DNA of 15,228 bases from an uncultured Chthoniobacterales bacterium. GTDB taxonomy: Bacteria; Verrucomicrobiota; Verrucomicrobiia; Chthoniobacterales; UBA10450. The notes below the pieces were generated by a model. It ran no database searches and was not told the origin of the DNA. It saw only the letters and a program-made list of their open reading frames with translations. Below, piece by piece: positions 7,405 through 14,009 of this stretch. A program made the translations under genes and the position numbers. The first letter of the stretch is position 1. The number at the start of each line of letters is the position of its first letter. The stretch is taken from NCBI GenBank assembly GCA_955652255.1, contig CATPAW010000057.1, positions 1-15,228 of the forward strand. Reading direction: 5' to 3'.

Positions 7405-7424
7405 GGTCATAGACCGCCGCTACA
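7405..7424 (-). repeat. Dispersed hairpin repeat, copy 3 (inverted, partial)
   Basis: On the minus strand it reads TGTAGCGGCGGTCTATGACC and lacks the last four bases of the right arm. It lies inverted 16 bases from copy 2, so together they can form a larger cruciform between the convergent CBS and pyrC genes. The pyrC stop codon (TAG, 7422-7420) is inside it. Confidence 0.7.
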
Positions 7425-8733
7425 ACTTCCAGACGGTCTTCCCGCTTACAATCGTCCGGACCGCGCGTCCTTTTAATTTCCAACCGTTGAACGGCGAATT
7501 CCGCGACGCGGACTGAAACGTGTCGATCTTGACCGCCCATTCCAGATTCGGATCGATCAGCGTGACATCGGCCACGGCACCCGACGACAAAGTTCCAGCT
7601 TCGATCTTGAGCAATCGCGCCGGCTCGATCGTGTACATCTCGATCAAACGTCTGATGTCGATCTTGCCATGTTTGTGCACGAGCAGATCGATAAAAATTC
7701 CAAGCTCCGTTTCCAATCCGACGACGCCGAATGGTGCGGCATCGAACTCAACTTCCTTTTCAAACTCTGCGTGCGGCGCGTGATCCGACGCCAAGATCGA
7801 CAACGTGCCGTCCGCGATTCCTTCCAGAAGCGCATCGACATCGCGCTGCGAGCGCAGGGGCGGATTCATTTTGAAATTGGTGTCGAAGTTCTGGATCGAT
7901 TCGTCGGTCAAGGCGATGTGGTGCGGACAAACCTCGCCGCTGATTTTGACACCGCGTGCGCGCGCTTCGCGGAGCAATCGCATGCTTCCGGCCGCGCTGA
8001 CGTGCTGGCAATGGATATGATGATCGCAAAGTTCAGCCAGCAAAATATTGCGCAGCACGATCGCCTCCTCGCCGGCTGCCGGCCAGCCCGGCAAACCAAG
8101 CAGCGTGCTCCAATAACCCTCGTGCACGACGCCGTTGCCAACGAGATTGTAATCCTGACAATGATCCAGCACCGGCAAAGCAAACATGCGCGCGTACTCG
8201 ACCGCCCGGCGCATCAGCTCATGATTTTGAACGCAATGACCGTCGTCGGTAATCGCGACCACACTCGCCTCCTTGAGCGAGCCGATCGGCGCCAGCTCTT
8301 CACCCGCCAGATCTTTTGAAATTGCGCTCGTCGGTAAAACGTTCACGCACCCCGTTTCCGCCGCGCGGTCCTTAATCCACGCGATCGTGCTCGGATTGTC
8401 CGCGGCCGGTGAAGTATTCGGCATGCACACAATCGTGGTAAATCCGCCCGCCGCCGCCGCGCGCGCGCCGGACTCAATCGTTTCCTTGTGACTGAATCCC
8501 GGCTCGCGCAGATGCACGTGCATGTCGATCAAACCGGGGGCAACGACCAAACCCTTCGCGTCGATCTCTTCAACTTCGGATTGCGGATTGCGAATTGCGG
8601 AAAGGTCGGCAATTCGCCCATCGACAATGGCAAGATCGACAATTTCGTCCCGCTTGTTCGCCGGATCGATCACGCGGCCGTTACGAATAATCGTCGCGCT
8701 CATAGGATCGGGAAGCGCACGCGCCCTTTTCAT
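7420..8733 (-). CDS. pyrC: Dihydroorotase, class I
   Basis: A 437-residue zinc amidohydrolase catalysing the reversible cyclisation of carbamoyl-aspartate to dihydroorotate, step 3 of UMP synthesis. The metal and substrate motif DMHVHLREPG has His72, His74 and Arg76. Other class I marks are CMPNTSPAADNP, LDHCQDYNLV, GEVCPHHIALTDE and the catalytic ASDHAPH. The VAITDDG segment has Asp where many amidohydrolases have a carboxylated lysine, as in the Aquifex type that pairs with PyrB. I start at the ATG at 8733 because it overlaps the pyrB stop as ATGA and has a strong GGAGGA eight bases upstream; an internal ATG at 8703 (MSATII) is an alternative. A triple heptamer repeat encodes an odd in-frame RNPQSE stretch near residue 50. 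The TAG stop lies in a hairpin repeat. Confidence 0.96.
   Translation of the reverse strand: MKRARALPDPMSATIIRNGRVIDPANKRDEIVDLAIVDGRIADLSAIRNPQSEVEEIDAKGLVVAPGLIDMHVHLREPGFSHKETIESGARAAAAGGFTTIVCMPNTSPAADNPSTIAWIKDRAAETGCVNVLPTSAISKDLAGEELAPIGSLKEASVVAITDDGHCVQNHELMRRAVEYARMFALPVLDHCQDYNLVGNGVVHEGYWSTLLGLPGWPAAGEEAIVLRNILLAELCDHHIHCQHVSAAGSMRLLREARARGVKISGEVCPHHIALTDESIQNFDTNFKMNPPLRSQRDVDALLEGIADGTLSILASDHAPHAEFEKEVEFDAAPFGVVGLETELGIFIDLLVHKHGKIDIRRLIEMYTIEPARLLKIEAGTLSSGAVADVTLIDPNLEWAVKIDTFQSASRNSPFNGWKLKGRAVRTIVSGKTVWKL
8578..8598. repeat. Three tandem heptamers inside pyrC
   Basis: GGATTGC, GGATTGC, GAATTGC in a row, 21 bases or exactly seven codons. It encodes the IRNPQSE segment between the N-terminal strands and the zinc-binding strand of dihydroorotase, where a length change should be tolerated. 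Confidence 0.6.
8632..8643 (+). repeat. AAGATCGACAAT dodecamer within pyrC
   Basis: Exact copy inside the coding sequence (residues IVDL of PyrC on the opposite strand). A partial ATCGACAAT lies just before it at 8620-8628. Confidence 0.6.
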
Positions 8734-9680
8734 GTTGAAATTCCTCCGCACAGATAAAGAACGGCCATGCGCACGGCGAGACCGTTGGTGACCTGGTCGA
8801 GAATGACGCTTTGCAATCCGTCCGCGACTTCGCTGTCGATCTCGACGCCACGATTGATCGGCCCCGGATGCATGATCAAACAATCCGGCTTCAAAAGTTT
8901 CGCCCGCTCTTTTGTTAGCCCGAAAAGTTGCGTGTATTCGCCGATACTGGGAAAATATTCTTTGCGCTGACGTTCGTGCTGGATGCGCAGCAGGTTTACG
9001 ACGTCCGCATCCGGGAGGACATTGTCGATCTTGTGCGAAATGCTGACACCGAGTTTCTCGAACTCGCGCGGCACCAGTGTGCTTGGACCGACCAGCGTGA
9101 CGCGCGCGCCAAGTTTGAGCAGACCAAAAATGTTCGAGCGGGCGACGCGGCTGAACAAAATATCGCCGACGATGACGACGTTGAGATTGTCGATCCTTTC
9201 TCTCTTTTCACGAATTGTGTAAAGATCGAGCAACCCTTGCGTGGGATGTTCGTGGGCGCCGTCGCCGGCATTGATGACACTCGACTTCAATCGTTGCGCG
9301 AGAAACTGCGGCGCGCCGGCCGAGCTGTGGCGCAGAACAATAATGTCCGCGTGATTCGCTTCCAAAACTTTTGCCGTGTCCTTGAGCGTTTCGCCTTTCG
9401 TCAGGCTCGACGTGCTTGCCGAAATGTTGATCACGTCCGCACTCAAGCGAGAAGCGGCGAGTTCGAACGAGGTTCGCGTGCGCGTGCTCGGTTCGACAAA
9501 AAAGTTGACGAGCGTTTTGCCGCGGAGCGCTGGAACTTTTTTGATCTCCCGCGTGCCAACTTGCTTAAATGCGTCGGCCGTCTCGAGGATGAAATTGATT
9601 TCGTCGGCCGACAATTCGCGCAGCCCGAGCAGATCTTTTCGGTTCCAGCGTCTGTTCATATCTGGGGAACGCACGTTCAT
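8730..9680 (-). CDS. pyrB: Aspartate carbamoyltransferase catalytic chain
   Basis: A 316-residue enzyme joining carbamoyl phosphate and aspartate to carbamoyl-aspartate, the committed step of pyrimidine synthesis. The carbamoyl-phosphate loop FVEPSTRTRTSFE has the STRT motif at 65-68; HEHPTQGLLDLY (HPTQ at 145-148) and the late MHPGPINRGVE are also diagnostic. Length is that of a catalytic chain; no pyrI regulatory gene is adjacent, so feedback control is more likely through PyrR or the PyrC partner. The ATG at 9680 overlaps the pyrR stop as ATGA, and the stop overlaps the pyrC start in the same way, giving a tightly coupled pyrR-pyrB-pyrC unit. Another ATG at 9660 (MNRRWN) is possible. Confidence 0.97.
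   Translation of the reverse strand: MNVRSPDMNRRWNRKDLLGLRELSADEINFILETADAFKQVGTREIKKVPALRGKTLVNFFVEPSTRTRTSFELAASRLSADVINISASTSSLTKGETLKDTAKVLEANHADIIVLRHSSAGAPQFLAQRLKSSVINAGDGAHEHPTQGLLDLYTIREKRERIDNLNVVIVGDILFSRVARSNIFGLLKLGARVTLVGPSTLVPREFEKLGVSISHKIDNVLPDADVVNLLRIQHERQRKEYFPSIGEYTQLFGLTKERAKLLKPDCLIMHPGPINRGVEIDSEVADGLQSVILDQVTNGLAVRMAVLYLCGGIST
9021..9032 (-). repeat. AAGATCGACAAT dodecamer within pyrB
   Basis: Exact minus-strand copy inside pyrB, in the coding sense of the gene (the HKIDN segment). Confidence 0.6.
9186..9195 (-). repeat. GATCGACAAT decamer within pyrB
   Basis: Exact decamer core in the coding sense (RIDNL segment); the two leading A bases are not present. Confidence 0.5.
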
Positions 9681-10234
9681 TCTTTGAATAACCAGACCGC
9701 ATCGGGTTCGCCGTCGGTTTGCTCGAGTCGCACGCGCACTTTCTCGCTGGCCGCGCTCGGCAGATTTTTGCCGACGTAATCGGCGCGGATCGGCAACTCG
9801 CGATGCCCGCGGTCGATCAGGGCCGCGAGTTGGATTCGTGCCGGCCGGCCGAAGGAGCTGATTGCATCCATCGCGGCGCGCACCGTTCGGCCGGTATAGA
9901 GAACATCATCGACAATGATGAGCGTCCGGCCTTCCAGCGGCAGCGGAAGTTTTGAGGCGCGAACAACCGGCAGCTCGGCGCGCGCGCCGACGTCGTCGCG
10001 ATGCATCGCAACATCGACAATCCCCGTCTCGATGTCGATCTTTTCACTCGCGCGGATGAACTCGGCCATGCGGCGCGCGATTTCCACTCCACGTGAAGGG
10101 ATTCCCGCAAGCACGACCGAGCGAAGATCGGGATTCCGCTCGACAATCTCGTGCGCGACTCGCCGAAGCGCGCGCTGAATAGCAGCCGCGTCCATGATGG
10201 GGACGGCGGCAGAAATTGATTGTCGATCTTTCAT
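9677..10234 (-). CDS. pyrR: PyrR, pyrimidine operon regulator / uracil phosphoribosyltransferase
   Basis: A 185-residue protein of the PRPP-dependent phosphoribosyltransferase fold. PyrR senses UMP/UTP, binds a hairpin in pyr mRNA to reduce expression, and may salvage uracil to UMP. The PRPP loop TLIIVDDVLYTGRT lies at about 104-117, with the PyrR-typical AGIPSRGVEIARR (43-55) and HRELPIRADYVGKNLP near the C-terminus. The ATG at 10234 has AAGGA five bases upstream. That Shine-Dalgarno sits one base after a hairpin closely matching the PyrR-binding loop, which supports the regulator assignment and suggests the protein represses its own translation. It leads the pyrR-pyrB-pyrC operon and overlaps pyrB by four bases. 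Confidence 0.95.
   Translation of the reverse strand: MKDRQSISAAVPIMDAAAIQRALRRVAHEIVERNPDLRSVVLAGIPSRGVEIARRMAEFIRASEKIDIETGIVDVAMHRDDVGARAELPVVRASKLPLPLEGRTLIIVDDVLYTGRTVRAAMDAISSFGRPARIQLAALIDRGHRELPIRADYVGKNLPSAASEKVRVRLEQTDGEPDAVWLFKE
10219..10230 (-). repeat. AAGATCGACAAT dodecamer at the pyrR start
   Basis: Exact minus-strand copy beginning at the second base of codon 2 of pyrR, immediately after the ATG. Confidence 0.65.
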
Positions 10235-10239
10235 TGCAT

Positions 10240-10263
10240 TCCTTGGCGACCTCGCAGGATCGC
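10240..10263 (-). promoter_or_regulatory. PyrR-binding RNA hairpin plus adjacent Shine-Dalgarno
   Basis: The pyrR leader RNA can fold GCGA-U-CC-UGCGA-GG-UCGC at 10263-10246: a four-pair lower stem, a bulged U, two C-G pairs and the loop UGCGA. The B. subtilis PyrR-binding consensus is ARUCCNGNGAGGYU; here GAUCCUGCGAGGUC matches 12 of 14 positions, and the first and last mismatches are a G-C swap that keeps pairing. One base after the stem comes AAGGA (10244-10240), the pyrR ribosome-binding site. No terminator follows the hairpin, so PyrR binding would more likely hide the ribosome site than cause attenuation, as reported for mycobacterial pyr. Confidence 0.8.
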
Positions 10264-10274
10264 GTTAAAGGAAC

Positions 10275-10314
10275 AAAAAATTTTAGGAGGCGGACTTTTC
10301 GGTGCGCGCCTCCT
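10275..10314 (-). terminator. Probable intrinsic terminator
   Basis: On the minus strand AGGAGGCG (10314-10307) pairs with CGCCTCCT (10292-10285) across a 14-base loop, followed by AAAATTTTTTG. The stem overlaps the last codons and stop of the small gene at 10283-10528. It should end transcripts from that gene and mrp before pyrR, implying that pyrR has its own start or relies on read-through. Confidence 0.6.
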
Positions 10315-10528
10315 TCATTCTTCGGTCTCGCCAGTTGGAGCGATGTTTCACGATCCAATCGAGCAAGGCTTTCTCAAAGCCGATGTCCTTCCCGGCTTTT
10401 TCGCTCTCGATCCATTTGTGCTTCAAAATTTCTTCGCGCTCGGCCAGGAACTCTTTGTAGAGCACTGAGTTCTTAACGAACTGGGACCGATTCTCTTGCG
10501 TTGGGGGCATGGGAGGACTCTTTTCCAT
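10283..10528 (-). CDS. Small charged protein of unknown function
   Basis: An 81-residue soluble protein, rich in Lys, Arg and Glu, with no signal peptide or membrane segment. The centre (SVLYKEFLAEREEILKHKW, then IGFEKALLDWIVKHRSNWR) is mostly helical in character and reads like a conserved domain, but I cannot name a family or function. The ATG at 10528 is used here; an ATG at 10510 (MPPTQEN) is equally possible and neither has a clear Shine-Dalgarno. The gene lies 89 bases downstream of mrp on the same strand, after an AT-rich gap, and its 3' end forms one arm of a terminator-like hairpin. Codon use resembles its neighbours. Confidence 0.7.
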   Translation of the reverse strand: MEKSPPMPPTQENRSQFVKNSVLYKEFLAEREEILKHKWIESEKAGKDIGFEKALLDWIVKHRSNWRDRRMKEARTEKSAS

Positions 10529-10617
10529 AAAAACAAGAACTGGTCAATAAAAAGTGAATAAGTGGCGGATAAGTATGACGTAGCATCAGCTATACCTATT
10601 TAACTTAACTGACCTAA

Positions 10618-11658
10618 TCACGGCAGGGTCTCTTGGATTCGCCGCGCGATTTTGGCGAATTCCGCCGCCACAGCTGACGCCCGATCTTCGCCGACAATGG
10701 GCATCCCGCGGTCGCCGGCCTCGCGCGTGGCGATGTCGATCGGGATCTGGCCGAGCAAGGGAACACGCAACCGTTTGGCTTCGCGTTCGCCGCCGCCGCT
10801 GCCGAAAATGTCGTAGCGTTTGTGATCGGAAGGCGAAACGAAATAGCTCATATTTTCAACCAAGCCGAGCACGGGCACGTTCACTTTCTCGAACATGGTG
10901 GCGGCTTTGCGCGCGTCGATCAACGCGACTTCCTGCGGCGTGGTGACAATGATGGCGCCGGAGAGAGCGACCGTTTGCACAATCGTGAGCTGGATGTCGC
11001 CAGTGCCGGGCGGAAGATCGAGAATCAGGTAATCCAGTTCGCCCCAATCAACCTGCCGCAAAAATTGCTGCGTGTAACGCGTCACCATGGGGCCGCGCAA
11101 AATCGCCGGCGAAGTGTCGTCGAGAAGAAATCCCATCGACATGAGGCGAAGGCCGTACTGCTCGATCGGCACAATCTTGTTTTCGTCCGTGGCCATCGGC
11201 CGCTCACGCGTGCCGAACATGAGCGAAATGCTCGGCCCGTAAATATCGCAGTCGCAAAGACCGACGCGCGCTTTGGTCTGCTCAAGCGCGACGGCGAGAT
11301 TGGCCGCAACCGTCGATTTCCCGACGCCGCCTTTGCCGCTGGCGACCGCAATCACGTGTTTGATGCCTGGAATATGCGCCGCGCCCACGCCGGCACCCGC
11401 TCCAGCAGGCGGTGCGTGGATATCGATCAAAACTTTCGCGCTTTGAACGCCAGCGATGTCCAGCAACACCTTTTCGGCGTCGTTTTTGATCGCGGCCGGA
11501 ACGTTCGGATCGTTGGTGGCGAGCGCGATCTGCACTTTGACTTCGCCATTGTCGATGTCGACCGATTTGACCAGGCCAAACGAAACAATGTCGCGGGTGA
11601 AGCCCGGATATTTCACGGACTTGAGCGCCTCGCGGACCATCTCTTCGGAAAGCGACAT
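10618..11658 (-). CDS. mrp: Mrp/ApbC-type Fe-S carrier ATPase
   Basis: A 346-residue P-loop NTPase of the Mrp/NBP35 family, which carries and delivers iron-sulfur clusters to target enzymes. An N-terminal MIP18/DUF59 domain (about 1-85) is followed by an Ala/Gly/Pro linker and the ATPase core with the deviant Walker A GKGGVGKST, CDCDIYGPS, ILRGPM, LDLPPGTGD and VTTPQEVALID. The usual cluster-binding CPxC after ENMSYF is missing: the sequence reads ENMSYFVSPSDHKRYDIFG, with Ser275 and Asp278 where cysteines are expected. Some other bacterial lineages also lack these cysteines, so it may work by another mode or partner. The start at 11658 gives the normal N-terminus. It is transcribed toward pyrR. 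Confidence 0.94.
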   Translation of the reverse strand: MSLSEEMVREALKSVKYPGFTRDIVSFGLVKSVDIDNGEVKVQIALATNDPNVPAAIKNDAEKVLLDIAGVQSAKVLIDIHAPPAGAGAGVGAAHIPGIKHVIAVASGKGGVGKSTVAANLAVALEQTKARVGLCDCDIYGPSISLMFGTRERPMATDENKIVPIEQYGLRLMSMGFLLDDTSPAILRGPMVTRYTQQFLRQVDWGELDYLILDLPPGTGDIQLTIVQTVALSGAIIVTTPQEVALIDARKAATMFEKVNVPVLGLVENMSYFVSPSDHKRYDIFGSGGGEREAKRLRVPLLGQIPIDIATREAGDRGMPIVGEDRASAVAAEFAKIARRIQETLP

Positions 11659-11746
11659 CGCCAGAAACTAGCGAGTCGGAGAGGCCAGTAAAGATGTGCT
11701 TCTTCTTCACTTGAAAAGCTTTGGCTCAGCCGACAAGATGGGCGGC

Positions 11747-12133
11747 ATGAAAACAGAAACCTCTCTTCGAATCATTTTGGCCGGCTTGGTCTTGGCGCTC
11801 CTTGGTGCCTGCGCGACTTTTCCGAAATCTGGACAAGCGGCTCTCGTTGGCACTTGGACGAACTCACTCGGCACAGTCTGGATGATCAAGGCCGACGGCA
11901 CCTTCGATGTCGATCTTAAACACCAAGGCAAACGTGACGCGTGGGGCACCTGCCTGGTGGAGGGAGACACGGTCACATTAATCCGGACCGGCGGCATCAA
12001 TCCAAAAGGTTGTGAGGGCAAAGGCGTTTACAAATTTAGCCGGCCTGACAAGGACTCGCTCCAATTCACTCTCGTCAGTGACGCCTGCAAACTGCGCAAG
12101 AAAAACGTGCTGCTCGCCTGGCACCGGAAATAA
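11747..12133 (+). CDS. Small lipoprotein, paralogue 1
   Basis: A 128-residue predicted lipoprotein. The N-terminus has a short charged segment, a hydrophobic stretch (IILAGLVLALLGAC) and a lipobox with Cys22, so the protein should be lipidated and held in the cell envelope. The mature part begins LVGTWTNSLGTVWMIKADGTFDV and ends KKNVLLAWHRK, with a beta-strand pattern and Cys69, Cys89 and Cys114. The GTW opening is reminiscent of lipocalin-like proteins, but I do not recognise a family. I chose the ATG at 11747; in-frame starts at 11696 and 11738 would precede the signal sequence needlessly. The paralogue at 12276 matches it closely. It is divergent from mrp. Confidence 0.82.
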   Translation: MKTETSLRIILAGLVLALLGACATFPKSGQAALVGTWTNSLGTVWMIKADGTFDVDLKHQGKRDAWGTCLVEGDTVTLIRTGGINPKGCEGKGVYKFSRPDKDSLQFTLVSDACKLRKKNVLLAWHRK

Positions 12134-12275
12134 ATCCTGGCCAGGTTCGGTCGCGGCTAAAGCTGAACTTCCGGATCGAACCGGCGCTCAGGCGGTTAGG
12201 CGCGGTCCTTTAACTGCGTTGATTCGATAGGAATGTGAACTTGACCTTCAGTTCCCGCGAGTCAGGATCGACGGC

Positions 12276-12653
12276 ATGAAATTACAACCTTCTTTCCGAA
12301 TCATTTTCACTGGCGCTCTGGTCGCCATTTTAAGTGCATGTGCTACTTATGCGCCCGCCGGTCCAAGGTCCCTTGTCGGGACGTGGACAAACTCGCTCGG
12401 CACTGTTTGGACGATCAAAGCTGACAACAGCTTCGATGTTGTCGGTGCTAAACGCCACATTTGGGGCAATCTTACAATAGCCGGGGATACCGTCACCATC
12501 CAGGAAACGGGCGGCAAAGCCGCTAAAGGCTGCCACGGCCCAGGCGTCTACAAGTTTAGCCGCACCAGCCAAAATACCCTGGCGTTCACGGTGGTTGAGG
12601 ATGGCTGCAAGGAGCGGATCAAAAACGTGACGCTCGCCTGGCATCGAAAGTAA
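12276..12653 (+). CDS. Small lipoprotein, paralogue 2
   Basis: A 125-residue predicted lipoprotein and tandem paralogue of the gene at 11747. The lipobox cysteine is again Cys22 (ALVAILSAC). The blocks LVGTWTNSLGTVW.IKAD, GDTVT, GPGVYKFSR and KNVTLAWHRK are shared with the first copy. Cys86 and Cys111 match Cys89 and Cys114 of the paralogue and may form a conserved disulfide, while the middle cysteine (Cys69) is absent here. AGGA lies eight bases before the ATG, a clearer ribosome site than the first copy has. The 142-base gap between the two holds no gene. Function unknown; position on the outer or inner membrane cannot be judged. Confidence 0.83.
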   Translation: MKLQPSFRIIFTGALVAILSACATYAPAGPRSLVGTWTNSLGTVWTIKADNSFDVVGAKRHIWGNLTIAGDTVTIQETGGKAAKGCHGPGVYKFSRTSQNTLAFTVVEDGCKERIKNVTLAWHRK

Positions 12654-12711
12654 GCCCGCGAAATATTGTTCGACACAGCGGATGCGATGCAGAAAGCTGC
12701 CTCGCTCGTCG

Positions 12712-13359
12712 TCAATCTTTTTGCGCGGCGCGCGCTAGCAACTCGCGCACTTCTTCGTCGCTCGTCTGCGAGAAATCCTCGTAATATTGGCCGACGGCCT
12801 GAAACCATTCGGGCGCGATTGCGCAGACGGTTTCGTCCACTTCGGTTTCAAATTCCCGGCATGTCTCCGCCGCGCCCACCGGCACGCCGATAACGATTTT
12901 TGCTACATCTCGTTGCCGTAACGCCGCGACGGCCGCGCGCATAGTTGCGCCGGTCGCCAGGCCGTCATCAACGAGAATGACAACGCGCCCGCGCAGATCC
13001 GGCGCTGGTCGCCCATCGCGATAGATTTGTTCGCGTCGCTCGAGCTCAGCCGTTTCCTTCGCTGTCACCGATTCAATGATCTCGTCCGCGTTCGGCAGAG
13101 CACGCACGACATCGTCGTTCAAAACCCGCACGCCGCCGGAAGCGATTGCACCCACGGCAAGCTCTTCAAAACCGGGCGCGCCGAGCTTGCGAACAATGAA
13201 GACATCGAGAGGCACATTCAGACGCCGCGCCACTTCGTAGGCGACCGGGACGCCGCCTCGCGGCAAACCGAGGACGATCACGTCGTCACGCCCGGCATAT
13301 TTTTCGAGCTTCTCCGCGAGGAGCCGGCCAGCTTCCGCCCGGTTTGAAAAAGCTCTCAT
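12712..13359 (-). CDS. Phosphoribosyltransferase-fold protein
   Basis: A 215-residue type I phosphoribosyltransferase-fold protein. The PRPP-binding loop VVILVDDGLATGAT lies at about 126-139, and the N-terminal DVIVLGLPRGGVPVAYEVARRL (26-47) with DVFIVRKLGAPGFEELAVGAIASGG (52-76) marks the subgroup of putative phosphoribosyltransferases seen alone or fused to dienelactone-hydrolase-like domains. The acceptor substrate is unknown for this subgroup. The C-terminal part holds FQAVGQYYEDFSQTSDEEV, also typical. No signal or membrane segment. It is convergent with the second lipoprotein gene, 58 bases away, and has no obvious Shine-Dalgarno. It is not a second PyrR: the RNA-binding features and length differ. 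Confidence 0.88.
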   Translation of the reverse strand: MRAFSNRAEAGRLLAEKLEKYAGRDDVIVLGLPRGGVPVAYEVARRLNVPLDVFIVRKLGAPGFEELAVGAIASGGVRVLNDDVVRALPNADEIIESVTAKETAELERREQIYRDGRPAPDLRGRVVILVDDGLATGATMRAAVAALRQRDVAKIVIGVPVGAAETCREFETEVDETVCAIAPEWFQAVGQYYEDFSQTSDEEVRELLARAAQKD

Positions 13360-13441
13360 GCGACCAAGGACGTTTCTCTTGTCGTTTCGTTACCCGAATT
13401 GGCGATGCGCGTCTTTTTAACTGTGTCCGAATTGCGCTCGA

Positions 13442-13999
13442 TCACGCTCCGCCACGGATAAGTTGGGTGACGGAAGGAAGCTCGTTGATCGGTTTGCTGC
13501 TCTCAACGTAATCACGGAAACCCGCCGCGAACGCAGCTTTTCGTAACTGCCACCAAGCCTTCACACCGGGACGATGATAGTACATCCGGATGTAAGCGTC
13601 CCAACCTTGCCATTGTTCCGCAGCAAGAGTGCCTTGGCGTTGTTGAAACCATGCGTTCTCGAAAAGCTTGAAAGTAGAAAAAAATAACGGCAGCGCCCGC
13701 ATCCGATCGTCCTCAGTCGCCCCATGCCAGTCTTCGACGACGACGTGGAAGGCGCGCATCAGCTCCCGATCCGCGGCCATCGGTCGGATCACATCAGCTA
13801 TCGATTGGGCGAGCGAATTCACCACCACGGCGCGCATCGAGCGCGTGTTTTGCCGAATCTGCGCGGCCAGATAAAAGAGTGATGCGATCACGCCAATTGC
13901 CGCGATCAATTGGGCAAGCGCGTTGATCGTCTCCAGCTTCACGCCTTCGCGTGTAACAAATCCCACCGCATTCGACGAGCGCGAAACGCCGATGCCCAT
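13442..13999 (-). CDS. Single-span membrane protein of unknown function
   Basis: Up to 185 residues. A hydrophobic segment, INALAQLIAAIGVIASLFYLA, near the N-terminus should anchor it in the inner membrane, and is followed by AQIRQNTRSMRA and a soluble helical domain rich in Trp and aromatic residues (VVEDWHG, NAWFQQRQG, VKAWWQLRKAAF). I recall many bacterial hypothetical proteins with this layout but none with a known function. Start is uncertain: ATG at 13999 gives the longest form, but relatives tend to begin just before the membrane segment, which fits a GTG at 13942 (166 residues). A hairpin repeat lies 11 bases upstream of the longer start. Confidence 0.68.
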   Translation of the reverse strand: MGIGVSRSSNAVGFVTREGVKLETINALAQLIAAIGVIASLFYLAAQIRQNTRSMRAVVVNSLAQSIADVIRPMAADRELMRAFHVVVEDWHGATEDDRMRALPLFFSTFKLFENAWFQQRQGTLAAEQWQGWDAYIRMYYHRPGVKAWWQLRKAAFAAGFRDYVESSKPINELPSVTQLIRGGA

Positions 14000-14009
14000 C
14001 TTTGTCTTC

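Noticed and set aside
8928..9779. Long plus-strand open frame (283 codons) opposite pyrB
   Set aside because: It mirrors pyrB and the pyrR end codon for codon, has no family-like motifs, and is explained by GC-rich codon use on the real strand.
3238..10228. Reading the GATCGACAAT copies as a suf- or pyr-specific operator
   Set aside because: Several copies lie deep inside coding regions on both strands, far from promoters, which argues against a dedicated operator.
10246..10314. Bacillus-type PyrR attenuator (binding loop followed by terminator)
   Set aside because: The terminator lies upstream of the binding loop in the direction of transcription, and no terminator follows it before pyrR, so attenuation does not fit.
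10822..11691. Long plus-strand open frame (289 codons) opposite mrp
   Set aside because: The Mrp reading has all expected motifs; the antisense protein is an Arg/His-rich shadow without recognisable domains.
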